Source of the DNA: Gnetum montanum
Lineage: Eukaryota > Streptophyta > Gnetopsida > Gnetales > Gnetaceae
NCBI GenBank assembly: GCA_015680685.1
Contig: MNCI01028438.1
Coordinates: forward strand, 135,663-199,662
DNA: 64,000 nt
Reading direction: 5' to 3'
Both the position numbers and the translations under genes were made by a program. This document shows positions 22,908 to 34,700 of this stretch, piece by piece. The notes below the pieces were generated by a model. It saw nothing but the letters and a program-made list of their open reading frames with translations. It ran no database searches and was not told the DNA's origin. How positions within the stretch are numbered: the first letter of the stretch is position 1; every line of letters starts with the position of its first letter.

Positions 22908-25900
22908 TCAAACGTGAAACGGTTTTAGGTACAAGTGATTGGTTGGATTGGTAAGCTCGTTTCGTTCCATGTCAGCTAGTTTGAATGCTCCATTGTCGAA
23001 TGCTTTGGTAACCAAGTAAGGCCCTTCCCAGTTAGCTGAGAACTTGTCTGAGTGTTCCCAAATGGCTTTAATCACGAGGTCACCTTCTTTGATAGGGCGC
23101 TTGTTGATGTCATGTCGACGTCATTACCGTTGTCATTTTTGGTACCATTCAATCTTATCAAGGGCGCACATGTTCTTCCTCCACCGAGTCAAGATCAATG
23201 ATGTGTAGATCATTGTTTTGCCCGTCGTCAAGGAGCCTAGAAAGTGTGATCCTTAAAGATGGTACCTGCAGTTCCAAAGGTAAAACAGCTTCTGAACCAT
23301 AAACAAGACTGTATGGTGTCTTACCCGTCGAAGTTCGGTGTGTAGTACAGTATGCCCATAATGCGTATACCAATTGTTCGTGTCATTTTCTTTTGCTCTG
23401 GGTAAGCATTTTCTTAAGTATTGTAATAATTATCTTGTTTGTTGCCTCCACTTGTCCATTGCTTTGAGGATAGTAAGGGGATGAAAACGAGTGTTTGATC
23501 CCTAAATTTTCACAAAAGGCTTTGGTTTCGGTGCTGCTAAATTGTGGCCCGTTGTCAGTGATGATTGCCATGGGAATGCCAAAGCGGGTTACAATGTTTT
23601 CTAGAATGAAATTGCACACGTGCTTGGATGTAGTTTTTCGAAGGGGAGCAGCTTCTACCCATTTTGTGAAGTATTCTGTGGTAGTTATAATGAAACTATG
23701 GCCCATGGAAGATGAGGGGGTTATTTGACCAATGAGGTCCAACCCCCACTTTTGAAAGGGCCATGTGATTTGCGTTGTATGCAACTCGTTTTATGGTACA
23801 TGTATCAGATTGCTATGTTTTTGACATGTACTACATGTTTTGACTTTGGTGAGACAGTCGTATTCCATGTGTGGCCAATAATAGCCCAAGCGTCTGATTT
23901 TTGTGGTCATGGCTTTCGATGCTATATGTCCTCCGCATAGTCCTTCATGTACCTGTTCAACAATAGTGTGGGCATCGGCACTACGAATGCATGTTAGCAA
24001 TATGCCTTCGTAAGATCGTCGGCACAGTGTGTTCCCTACCAAGGTATATTGCTTAGGACGTTTTCGCACTGCATCTCTCTGTGCATTTGTTAGATGTCAC
24101 GGTGTTTCTCCGCGTAGAAGGTATTCTTTTATGTCATCGTACCATTCTATCGCGTGTGTTGAACTAACAAATGCAATTGGAAACATGTCAAGGGTGTCAG
24201 TGATTGGTTCAGCACACCTGGTTATGGAGCTTGATAATGCATGGAACATGTCTGGCGATATGTTTAGTGCTAATGTGGCTAACGCATCTACAATGGTGTT
24301 ATCATTTCTGGAGACATGTTGCACATCAATGTTTTTGAATCGCCTCATTAGGTGTTTTGCCAAGTCGCAATATGGCTGTAAATGTTGGGCTTTGCATGTA
24401 TAGACATCCGTGACTTGGTTTATAACCAGTTGCGAGTCCCCTCCGACTACAAGCCATATGATGTTCGAAGCCAAAGCTGCTGCGAGACCTCTAAGGAGAC
24501 CTTCATACTCCGCTATGTTATTCGTACAAGGAAAGTCGAAACGATAGGCAACGGGTCGGATCTCCCTAGAGGGATTGGTGATGACAGCGGCTGCACTTCC
24601 ACCCCGAGAGGTGGATGCCCCATCAAAGTTTAAAATAGCATCGTAGTCATNTTGGTCGCGCGTTGATGATGTTGCCATTTGATTTACTATGGCTTGACCC
24701 TTAACTGATGATTGCGCTACGTAGTACAGGTCAAACTCGGCTATCATGGCCTTCCACTAGGCTATTCAACTTGTTTCGTAAATATTCCCTGTTATAGCTC
24801 TCAGTACATTGTCCTTGCAAATTATGTAAACCTGGTTACAGAAGAGATAATGTCGCCATTTTCCTAAAGAAAAGACCAAAGCTAAACATGACTTCTCCAC
24901 ATCATTGTACCTTTTCTCATGGGCAACTAATGCATGGCTCAGGTAATATATAGGGACTTCGGTTCCGTCATCTCGTTTCTGGCAAAGCATAGATGCGATG
25001 GACGAATCTGAAGTACTAAGGTAGATGTAGAATGGTTTATCATTTTGAGGTGGATAAACCGTGGGTAGCCGGGCAAGTGCCGTTTTAATGTCATCGAATG
25101 CCTGTTGATACTGCAGAGTCCATTCAAAATATACATTCTTACGTAACAGGTGGTTCATGGGTTTTAGTTTATCTGTCAGTTTTTCTATGAAGCGCCTGAT
25201 GAACTGTAATCTACCTTGTAGACCTTGAAGTTCAGTAAGGTTGCCTGGAGGTTTCAGGTTTGTTATGGCTTTGACCTTATCAAGGTCTACTTGTATCCCT
25301 GCTTCTGATGCTATAAATCTAAGCATTTTTCCTGTTTTGATGCCGAAGACACATTGTTTTGGGTTAAGCCTCAGTTCATACTTTAGACAACGTTTCAATA
25401 CTAAATCGAGATCTTGTACATGTTGTTCCTCCGTTTTTGACTTAACCACAATGTCATCCACATAATCATTGAGTGAGTGTAGTATGTAGTCGCTAAAGAT
25501 AAATGTCATCGCTCTTTGATACGTGGCCCCAGCGTTCTTGAGACCAAAGGGCATCATTGTGTAACAAAAGGTTCCCCATGGTGTCATAAAGGTTGTCCGA
25601 AGCTGATGTTTCGGGTTGATTCGTATTTGATTGTATCCCGAGAATCTGTCCATGAAGGATAATAGCACATGCCCAACAGTTGAGTCAACAAGTTGATCAA
25701 TGCTGGGTAGAGGAAAATCATCCTGTATGGTTGCAACATTCAAATCCCGGAAGTTAATACATAAATGAATACTTCCGTTCTTCTTCGGAACAATGACCAT
25801 GTTAGACACCCACTCAGTGTAATCAACAGCCCGAATTAAACTAGCTTGATAAAGCTTAGTGATCTCATTGTGAACTGCTAATGCTACCTCGGGTTTAACC

Positions 25901-26336
25901 TTTCGTGCTTTTTGTTTTACTGGTCTCAACAATGGGTCAAGGATAATATTGTGTTGGATAATTCGGGGATCTAGCCCAAGCATGTCTGTGTAGGACCAAG
26001 TGAATGCTTTCATATTTTCCCTAAGCATGTTCTCGATGTTTTTGGCTAATGGCAGTTGTAATAAGGTGCTTAACTTTAGAATTTTAGTCTCTCCATTCGG
26101 CATGACGATGGGAGTTTCAGACAACAGGTCTTCAGTGATATTCTCGACCTCTATGTCAAGGAATTTTGTCATGTCTTTGTAATCGTCTGCTACTTGCTGC
26201 GTTGAGGCTATGGTTGCATTATCTGTTGGTGAACTCAAGTTGATGAGATTTATGTTAATGTCTCGTGTAATTTTTCCGTATGGTCCGCCAATGATTAACG
26301 GTGCGGTTAAATGCTGGTTGTCCATTGAGCTTGCTC
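22908..26336 (-). pseudogene. E5 pol: RT, RNase H, archaeal-type RNase H, integrase
   Basis: One frame from 26336 to about 23165 with a handful of TAA/TGA/TAG stops of the C-to-T kind, then one frameshift before the integrase C-terminus. RT: NFRDLN, DFPLPSIDQLV, FSGYNQIRI and the catalytic YVDD (DYVDDIVVKS). First RNase H: IYLSTSDSSIASML, YNDVEKSCLALVF. Second RNase H (24660-24240): FDGASTSRGG, AEYEGLLRGL, GGDSQLVI, ATLA, typical of Tat elements. Integrase: HEGLCGGHIA and CSTCQKH zinc-binding part; catalytic D in WGLDLIGQ, D in TDNGPQF, E in YYPQSNGQVEATN, all present; C-terminal WEGPYLVTKAF at about 23020. One ambiguous base lies at 24651. A strong 3' splice site lies just upstream. Confidence 0.92.
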
Positions 26337-26365
26337 CTGCCAATAAACAGAGAGCGGAATAAGAA
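26337..26365 (-). promoter_or_regulatory. Putative splice acceptor before E5 pol
   Basis: The minus strand reads CGCTCTCTGTTTATTGGCAG then GAGCAAGC: a pyrimidine-rich stretch ending in CAG right at the start of the open pol frame. Pol has no ATG before residue about 6. Ogre elements are known to carry an intron between PRO and RT; this site fits that position. No convincing donor was found by eye near 31.8 kb. Confidence 0.5.
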
Positions 26366-26444
26366 AGAGGGAGATCGTTCTATGCCTTTTGATAATTTTA
26401 AACTATGTGTACATGCATAATGGTGGATTATCGTCACACCAGGA

Positions 26445-26575
26445 CGCATGGCAGTTTAACCCCTTACCGAGCGCTGAGTGGTAGTTTAAGGCCTTGCCAG
26501 GCCGTAGGTGGATAGGGAAATGGCAGTTTAAGGCTATAGCGGGCCATTATGGTGGTTTAAACTAGAATGCTCGGA
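26445..26575. repeat. E5 spacer repeats, copy set 2 (between antisense gene and pol)
   Basis: Copies of the phrase GCAGTTTAA...CCTTACCGAGC, GTAGTTTAAGGCCTTGCCAG, GCAGTTTAAGGCTATAGCGG and GGTTTAAACTAG. They are related to the sets at 22.5-22.9 kb and 31.5-31.8 kb. Confidence 0.65.
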
Positions 26576-26699
26576 GTAAACGTGTAAAATGGGGTCCATG
26601 GAGGGACCAAGACATAGCAATCTCTATTGTTAATAAATTTTATTATTTTTATTATATATTATTTTTTTATTTTTTTGGGCGAAAAATAAGGAAAAAGGC

Positions 26700-26774
26700 A
26701 AAAAAGACATAATAGCGACGTCAGCGTTAGCATCAGCGCAGCAGAGCGTCAGCGTCCGCGAAACACTATATAAA
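26700..26774 (+). promoter_or_regulatory. Promoter of the E5 antisense gene
   Basis: On the + strand, repeated AGCGT/CAGCGT units and a GACGTCA core (26717-26723) precede a clear TATA box (ACTATATAAAC, TATATAAA at 26767-26774). A run of 13 G follows. The gene's ATG is about 270 bp downstream, and the 5' leader is full of AGCGTAAAC/AGCGTAGAC units. The same AGCGTA family of motifs fills the LTR U3 ahead of its TATA box. Confidence 0.65.
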
Positions 26775-27038
26775 CGGGGGGGGGGGGGCCCTTTTGCTTC
26801 TTACTTTGAAAGCGACAGAGCGTAAGCAACAGCGTAAACTGTTAAAGCGTAAGCGTAAACTACATTGCCTTAGCATCAGCGTAAACTTCCTCGTGAGCGT
26901 AGACGCCGAAGAATAACTCCAGCGTAGACGCGCAATGTGAAACCCCAACGTAGACACGAAGTGCAAAGTTGTAGGCATTAGCGTAGACACTTTCTTCTCT
27001 TCAGCGTGAACTTGTATCATTAGTGTAAACAGGCCGAG

Positions 27039-30000
27039 ATGGGCAAGGGCAAAGAAGTGGAGGGCCAGGGGAGAAAGGGTCCCGACCTGACCTTCACGGA
27101 GGAGACGGAAGCTATGCTATAGGGCCTGCCCAGGCCAAGGATCCCATCCTAGCCTATGACATCCCACAGGTAGGCTCTGACCTTTGCCTCTGATTATTTC
27201 TGTGCTTTGTATTTTATAGCGTAGATAGTCTCGGCGTATATGCCAAGCGTAAGGATTTTTTAAGCGCATGGGGTTTTACGGCGTATACGCCGATTGTCAC
27301 TGTAAGCAGAAATTTTTGTTGGCGTAAACATTTTGCCTATACTAGCATATCATCGTAAGCCACGGCGTCATGAGTTTTTTGTGCAGTCTTACCAGCGTGA
27401 TTTGCTTGTTTTACCAGTGTAAACTGTTTACTGTGATGGTGTATAAGCTGAGGGTTTATTTGGCGTATACACTGTCAGTCTGCAGTTGTCTTTTAGCGTA
27501 AACTTGTTTTTCCTATTTCTGGCGTAAACTGCTTATGCTCAAATCGAGCTGGGGCGTATACGCAGAGGGTTTCGTCGACGTATACGCTGAGAGTAAGATA
27601 GTTCATTTTCGGCGTATACGCTGAGGATGTCGGGCGTATACGCTCAGTGTATAGCGTATACGCCGGGTTCAAGCCGTGTATTATGCTAAGTGTGGACATC
27701 TTCACCGGCATATACGCTGGTCTATGGGGCGTATACGCTGAATGCAAACAGTTAGTAAAATTTTTCTAGATTTTAAGTATCGATTTTCAAGCTAATCTGT
27801 CGTGGCATCGTGATTGTTTGCAGGGACAACAAGCGTTTCCTCATCATTGTCGAACTTGTTAGGGTATTAACATGGGTTGGCCCTGTTGAGGAAGGCGAGG
27901 TTCCCCCAGATTTGACCGTGGATGATAACGGGGTTTGGTTCAGGGGAGGCGCATGTGGGTTTCTGTCCTTCTTGTTGGACAATTTTGAGGTGGCTATTTG
28001 GTCAAACTTTGATGAGGTGACTGCACGGAGCGTGCTTGAGGAGATGCTGTCGGGGGCTGCAGAGGGTGTAATGGTTTTCATACAGGACATTGACGAGGGG
28101 CCTCTTGTTAACGAAGATGGTACTACCCGCGGGCCTCAGTCTACATGCCCATTAACGCACATGTGGGCACTATTACCGCGAGGGTTAGACTACCTCAACA
28201 ATATGTTGTTCGTAGCTGCCCGTGCACATACATTATTCTAGAACCCTCCCGACACGGTGTATCGAGTGGCCAGGTAGGCATGTTTAAGTTTACTGTTTCC
28301 TTTCGCTGTTTAACATTTGTTTCTTGTTTTGAACCATGTTCGCTTACAGGCCGAAGACCAACCCGGATGGGACACTCATTGAAGATGAAGGATTAGCCCT
28401 TGCTCGCACTACCCTGGAGGCATTCATGATGGGCCCCACCCTTCATGGGATTGTACTGAGTCAAACGAAGGGTTCGATGGTCCATTTTCATAAGCAGTTC
28501 TCTAGAGCATTTGCGATGTGCAAAGCTCGTGGGTGGCTTCATGAAGACTAGACTGACAACGGGCTAGTCTTCCCTCATGACTTTGGCAGCACATCTAGAT
28601 CCGCCACTAACGGTAAATGATAAAATTTCTTAGACATGTTGGTGGGTTTGTCTAATTGTTTTAATTTACGTTGATACAATCGTTTTAAATTGCTTTTACA
28701 GTTGATGTACCTTTTGGTGAGGATCCGGTGACCACTGGGCGAACCGAGACGACTTTGTCGATGAAGTTCGGAGGGGTGGCTAAGGCCCAGAAGTGGTTGC
28801 GTAATCGCGCTCCTCCATCCCTCGCTTGTTGCCTAGATAATGCTAGCCTCATGGAGCTTTTCATGACTTCGAATCCTGACGTTTCTATTGGGGAGATGAT
28901 CGGGATTGTAGACTCCTTTAATGAGTCTGTCTCATACTACAACACCCGGATTAAGGATGTGAAGGTAGTTTTCCATCTGTCGCTCGAGTTCTTTTCAAAC
29001 CTATTTGGCGTACTGGCAGATGTCTTGAATGTAGTATTAGACAGAGCTCATAAAGAGCTCTAGATGATTCGGGAGTTGGAGGATTAGCTAGGCATGGCAA
29101 AGGATGCCAAGGGATTCCCGATGTAGGGGAAGGCAAAAGTTGTAGAAGTGAACAAACTATATCCCCTATTCAGAGCACGGGTATTCCCCAAAACTCTTTC
29201 CCAGGTGAGGTGTCTTGGGGTTGAGGCTGTTCGTGTCATGTGAACTGTTTTGGAAACAGGCATGCGATATAACTGGGCACAATTTTTGTTGTCGGGCATG
29301 CACAAGGAGATAGTACGGTTGCGCTCGAATGTCGAGGCGCAATCCCATTTCACCTTCGCATTCTTCGCCAGTTATCTTTGCCATTTTGCTGAGTTCCTAG
29401 TAGTTCGTGCGGCCAAGAAGTTTGTTCTACGAGATCAAGGTCAAATATCCCGCCCATGGATCAACCACTTGTTTGAGACGGCTAAATCCCAGGATGCCCC
29501 TGAGGGTATTGATGAATCTGCTTCTATCACTACAAGGGGGTCATCTGGCAGTTCAATCCACACACGTGATAGTTTGGGGTTGGAGCTAGACGAGGTACCC
29601 TATACTGCTAGAAGGGCAGAACGGGTCATCAAGGAGACCGTTGGCCAAGCTAAGTCAAAGCTAAAGAGGCTTGAGCGCCCAGCTGAGGAAATCTCCAGTG
29701 TGAACCAGCCACGCGTGAAGCGGATATGCTTCAAGATGTCTAGTAAGCGGACCTCACCCGTTTATCGTTTTCGTTTTGTTTATAAGTTATACCTCAATCG
29801 CTTACATGTTCTTGATATTTTTGGTTTGATTTTAAAACAGTGAGGAAGCAGGCTCTAGAGACTATCACCGAGGAGGAGGAGACCAATACAGAGAGAAACA
29901 ACGAGGAGGAACATATAGAGAAGAGCCAGGGCGGAGGGACGGAGGAGTTAAAGGAGAAAATCACAGAAACTGAGCCATTGGACGACCAGGGCAGTGTCGA

Positions 30001-31230
30001 TCAAGTGTTCCNACCGATGAAAACAGTTCCCCTGGAGAGAACCGCTGAGGTTAGTTCATCGCATACCTGTGAGCCATTTACTTGGTCTGAAATGCCAAGA
30101 AAAATGGATTTTGTGGCTGGACTCGTGGAAGAAGTCGTTGAACGGATCCAGGAGGCCCACCCTGACATAGGTATAAATCATTCAAAGGTTTGGAACTTCA
30201 CATCCGGGTTATATTGTCCTAACATTTGTATTTTTTGCGTGGGCAGGTGCTTAATTGAGATGGGATCCTTTTGAAAGCATTAGTATAGAAAGTTTAATCA
30301 CACTTTTCCCAGAAGTGGAACAGGTGCCAAGGCTTGTCTACAACGGCGTTGCAGAAGGCTTTGTGCACAGTGCTAAATCATTATGGACCTACAGGCATTC
30401 CATTGAGCAGTTGTGGCTACAGATTCAAGTAAAAGAAAGAGAAGTTTCTGAGTTGTCGATGGAACGTGACGATCTAAAGGCTCAGTACGAGTTTACCGCT
30501 GCTAGGCTAAGTGGTGATCGCTCTTGGCGAACATCCGAGGTCACATACACAAGATATTGGAATTTACTGAATCGTCATGCATCGTTGACTCAGAGAATGG
30601 CAGAGTGCAAAGCCCAAATTGATCTCCTGAACCTTAAATGTCAAGATTGGAAAGCCTTCGCTTCGAAGGTTTGTAAGTGGGGCCAAGATGAGAAAAATCA
30701 CAAACACTACTACAAGAAGTCGCTAAAAGAAGTGTCCATTGAAAAGCGGCAACTAGAGATGTTTGTGGAGGATTTGGGTTTGCGTTCTACTTTCGATACT
30801 TTTGCTTAGAATACAATTGTGGAAATGGAGTCGCCTACAAGGGTGATCACAACTGCGTCTGGGGAAGTGTCAATCGGCGAATTTCCTCTGAAACGTCCTA
30901 CCTGGTCAGCTGTCGACAAAGGGAAGACTTTGGCAGATGTTGATTTAGGCCTGGATGGGACAGACTGGGCCAGCATTTCAGAAGAAGAAATCCTTCGTCG
31001 GCTGGAGTTTGGCTTAGGGGGATCCCCTATGGTAAGCATTTTGTCCTTATGAAATTAGTTTACTGAATAGTATTTAAAACTTTGACATTCGCTTATTCTT
31101 ATGTTGGTTGTTCTTTTGGTATTTTTAGGATGAAGGTGGCGATGATGCTCAAGAAGCTGGCCCCAGTGGAGCAGGGGCCTCTGATGCTGGTGGATCTAAA
31201 GGGGACGATCCTCCCACCCCGGATGCTTAG
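27039..31230 (+). pseudogene. E5 antisense accessory gene, eight exons, FCP1-like HAD fold without catalytic motifs
   Basis: Gene on the strand opposite to E5. Exons read 27039-27169, 27824-28273, 28350-28612, 28702-29204, 29260-29742, 29841-30170, 30247-31031, 31129-31230. All introns are GT-AG, and reading phase is kept at every junction except exon 4/5 (off by one). About 1,015 codons. Nine in-frame stops are all TAG/TAA, as from CAG/CAA. Residues about 45-240 resemble FCP1/NIF-type HAD phosphatases: RFLIIVELVRVL where DxDx(T/V)L is expected, FLSFLLDNFEVAIWSN, an LxxMW region, NPPDTVYRV and a GTLIEDEGLALARTTLEAF tail. The nucleophile Asp reads Glu and the late Asp-Asp pair reads Ala-Ala (LFVAARA), so catalysis is unlikely. 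Exons 4-5 are of unknown type. Exon 6 is Glu-rich acidic; exon 7 is a long predicted coiled coil (IEQLWLQIQVKEREVSEL). The end is acidic and Gly-rich. One N lies at 30012. Host-gene origin is an inference. Confidence 0.75.
27240..27760. repeat. GCGTATACGC array in intron 1 of the antisense gene
   Basis: At least six exact copies of the 10-bp palindrome GCGTATACGC (near 27282, 27554, 27612, 27634, 27653, 27729), plus many near matches. They lie inside the first, longest intron (27170-27823). Confidence 0.85.
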
Positions 31231-31504
31231 GCTCCCTTTTTTTTTTAGTCTTTTAAACTTTTGTTGTTTTGTTGATTCAGACTAATATGGGAATCGTAAC
31301 TTGAAAATTTTGAGATGGAGGAAAATAGTTGATACTTGTAATTGTACAACATTGCATGTAAAAATTTTTTATTGATTTTGACTTTAATTATAAACACGAC
31401 GTGGCAATGAAAAATGTTTTGACTTATTTTTTTTCTATTTTGTCTTAAGTGTAAAGCAGAGATGTGATTGTAAATGCTGAACAAAAAGGAGAACGAAGTA
31501 TGCG
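31231..31504. other. 3' flank of the antisense gene
   Basis: AT-rich stretch just after the antisense gene's stop codon, with a T9 run at 31238-31246. It probably holds that gene's 3' UTR. No clear polyadenylation signal could be fixed. Confidence 0.4.
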
Positions 31505-31785
31505 CGCATGAACTAGTTTAAGGCCATTTCGGGCCCCAGTCGTAAACGAGGAATATTTGGAATGACACGGGTGGATTTTTTGTTGACCGATCATTGCTAA
31601 TCGTGGCTAGTTTTACGTCTTTGTGGACGTGGTAGTTTAACATCATTTCGGACTAGAAGTGTAGTTTAGTAATAATAGTGTTTTTGTATTTCGATTTATC
31701 GTAGTTTAGTGTCATTTCGGACGGGTGGTAGTTTAACGTTGTTTCAGACATGTTATAGTTTAACGTCATTTCGGACCAGGAGTGT
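31505..31785. repeat. E5 spacer repeats, copy set 1 (between gag-pro and antisense gene)
   Basis: The best conserved set: TAGTTTAACATCATTTCGGAC-like units at about 31634, 31691, 31727 and 31755, with GTAGTTTAACGTTGTTTCAG and TAGTTTAAGGCCATTTCGGG variants. Same phrase as in sets 2 and 3. Confidence 0.75.
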
Positions 31786-31790
31786 TGCTA

Positions 31791-34700
31791 TTATTGTAAT
31801 AGTTTTTTGATTTTCTTCTTTTTAAGATTAGGCGATATGTCAATCGGGATGATTCTATATTCAGCGTCCCCTTCACTGATTACGTTAAACGGTAATTCAG
31901 CGCAAGGGACGTCTGATGGAATGGCTTCGGTGTCAGTGTTTTCAGATGTTTTGATAGTTGGTGAGGGTTCTGTGTTATTTTCCATTTGAGAGGTTGCATG
32001 TACAAAGTCAGACGCAGGTGTTTCTATTTTAGGAGGCTCTTGTTCTATGTTCGAAGGTTTACTGCTGACCAGTGGGTGCACATTTTTATTGTTTTGCTTA
32101 GGCTCTTCAAGTTTGACTTCTGATCCTTGGTCCATGTCCACGTGTGATGAGATAATAGGCGTAGCAGCCTCTCTGTGTATAATGATTTCACCACCTTCGT
32201 AAAGCAGGTGGATCTCCTGATGTACAGGGGAAGAGACAGCCCTCAGTTGGGCCAACCAGGATCTTCCTAATATTCGGTTGAACCCTGGCATCTCATCGAC
32301 TACTAAGAATTAGGCAGATGTAGGGAACTGATCTCCCGCTATGAAATCTAAAGTTATTGTACCTTTTACCATTATGTGTGACCCGCTGAATGATTTTAAA
32401 CATGTGGTTGCAGTTGGTTTAATTAATTTAGTAAGCCCCAATTGTTCGACAACGGGATATGGTACAACGTTTGTTGCAGCTCCATCATCTACGTGGACCC
32501 TATGTATCTTAAACTGGTTGATACGTATCGTTATGAACATGGGGGCTGTTGTTATTTCCCCTATTTTTTCATCCACCCTAATGTTGTTGTCATGGAAGCT
32601 CAAGGGTTTAGGAGTGGTCCCGTGAGATGAGTACATTACCGCATGGATGGCAGGTTCGCTCGGGGGCAAGTCCTCGCTTACCGGGATCAATGTTAACATG
32701 CGTACTAGGGCTTCTAGATGTGCTTGGGATGTTAGCACCAAGTCATACAAGCTCAACGAAGTGTTCTTTTGCTTTAATGCTTGGGTGACTTGTGTCAAGG
32801 CCGTTGCTAAATCTTTACTGTTTGGAGCATTTTTATCAATGATAACTGGGTCCATTGGGCCCAACAGTTTTATTTCATGTTTTGTTGGTTCATCATTTTT
32901 CTTCGAAGCTATCGTTTTAAGCGGTTCATGTTTTTTAGAGGATTTGCCCTCATTTCCCACATCTGATTGGTTGTTAGGCGATGACATAGGCACAGAGTTA
33001 AGTGGAATGGGCTAAGGTGGCCCCAGAGCTAACTGTTGGTGTTCCTTCTCCATACATTCATGTGTAAGCCTATCTGCTAGGTGTTCTCGTGCGTGGCGTG
33101 GAGGTGGGGCTGGAATTGGATCCTCGGGCTGCCCTGGGATTCGCACCACATACGGAGCTGGGCGGGGTTGCGGTTGTGCTGTTGGAGGTGACTGGTTAGA
33201 AGGCGGGCTAGGGACCCTAATGATGTAGGGACTAGGTTGGCCCGACGCTCGTGAGATGGAGGTTTGATAATCATTAGGAGTTTCGGGTATCCTAATGACA
33301 TACGGATTTGGTTTTAGTGGAGGTTGGACCTTCGTTGTTGTGACCGCGGGTGGTACCCGGACTACGAAAGGAGTAGGTCGAGGGGTTAACGCATTTGAGG
33401 GGACAACGGGAGGGACATGTACTACATACAGTTTGTCCCGTGTCATGGCATTAGGCATGGGCATGGGCACAGCGGGGGGAATCTGAACTACGAATGGCCT
33501 ATTGGGTGTTTCTTGTTTATACTGGGGATAGACAGTGCTAATGTTGGTTGCTTCAGAACCATCATCAAGGTAGATTGTATTAATGATGTATGGCGCCTCG
33601 CTGGTGTTCAAGGGGTCTTTGTACACCCCCATAGCTTGATTCTGCGGTTGGATCAAGTTGGCTTCGTCAAAAGTGATTTGGCCTTCATCGATCGTCCTCT
33701 GAATATCCTGTTTCAAGGTGAAACAGTAATCCGTGTCGTGTCCGTTTCGTTGATGGTAATCGCAAAAGTGATCCATTCTGAAGCCTTTGGGTACAGGAGG
33801 CTCATCCAGCGTTGCTAAACTTGGGTTCTGAATGAGTTGGCAGAACCGGTCATGTCTCTGGATGGCTGCAGGGGATAATTGTTTATGTTTCATCAACCCA
33901 GCCTTCAGCAGTTGATCAAAGAGCTGGGAACGCTTCATTGGCAGAAGCATGTATTGCAAGGGTTCTTTCCTCTCGAAGTTTCGCGTGCAGTTCGTTGTTG
34001 GGTTTTGCGATGATGATGATTCTGGCGCAACTGTGGGAGTTGGTTTATTATAGTTAGTAGGGGCTTCGGGTGGTTTGTTTTGTTGTTGTGCCCCTGCTAT
34101 CACCACTATAGTCGCCTTAGCCTTTTCTTTATCTTTTTTGGTGTGTTGATTCTTAAAGGCTAGGTATGCAGGGTCATGGCTATTTTGGGCCGCTTCTTCT
34201 ATGTTTTTAATTTGTACAAATGCTTGGTTAAGATCACGCACATTAAGGTAATACAGCTTGGATTTAAAGAAATCGTTAACAGCTCCTTTTAGAATAGTAA
34301 GCAGGTAGGTCTGGGAGATTGGCTCATGCAGTTCGTTGAGAGCGGCGCTCCACCTCTGATTAAATTTCTGTACAGGTTCAAGCGGTGCTTGCTTAACCTG
34401 TATGAGGCTATCCAGGGTGGCCTCAGGTTTCAAGTTGTACTTGAATCGAGTCACGAACTTGTGTAATAAGTCTTCCAAGGAGAAGATGGAATTCCTTGGC
34501 AAGGCCCAATACCAATCAAGTGCCCTCCCTGCAAGGGACATGGGGAACACTTGGAGAATGGAATGGGACCATGCCTGGAGCAGCGCGCATTCTAGCCTAA
34601 ATGTATCAAGTGTGCATTGGGATCTGTCTCCCTATTGTATTTGGTTAGTGTTGGTAAGGGAACACCTTTGGGCAAGGTTAAGGGTGGGACAGATGAGCTG

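Noticed and set aside
24651-24651. Single Ns at 24651 and 30012 as scaffold joins
   Set aside because: The reading frames of pol and the antisense gene continue across both, so they are ambiguous bases, unlike the Ns at 61899 and 62101.
26775-26788. G13 run as a G-quadruplex or regulatory signal
   Set aside because: A single homopolymer next to a TATA box; could be slippage or a sequencing error. No further evidence.
27039-31230. The antisense gene as an ordinary host gene rather than part of E5
   Set aside because: It lies wholly between gag-pro and pol of one intact element, shares the element's motif family and is flanked by the element's spacer repeats. A host gene trapped by chance is less likely, though not excluded.
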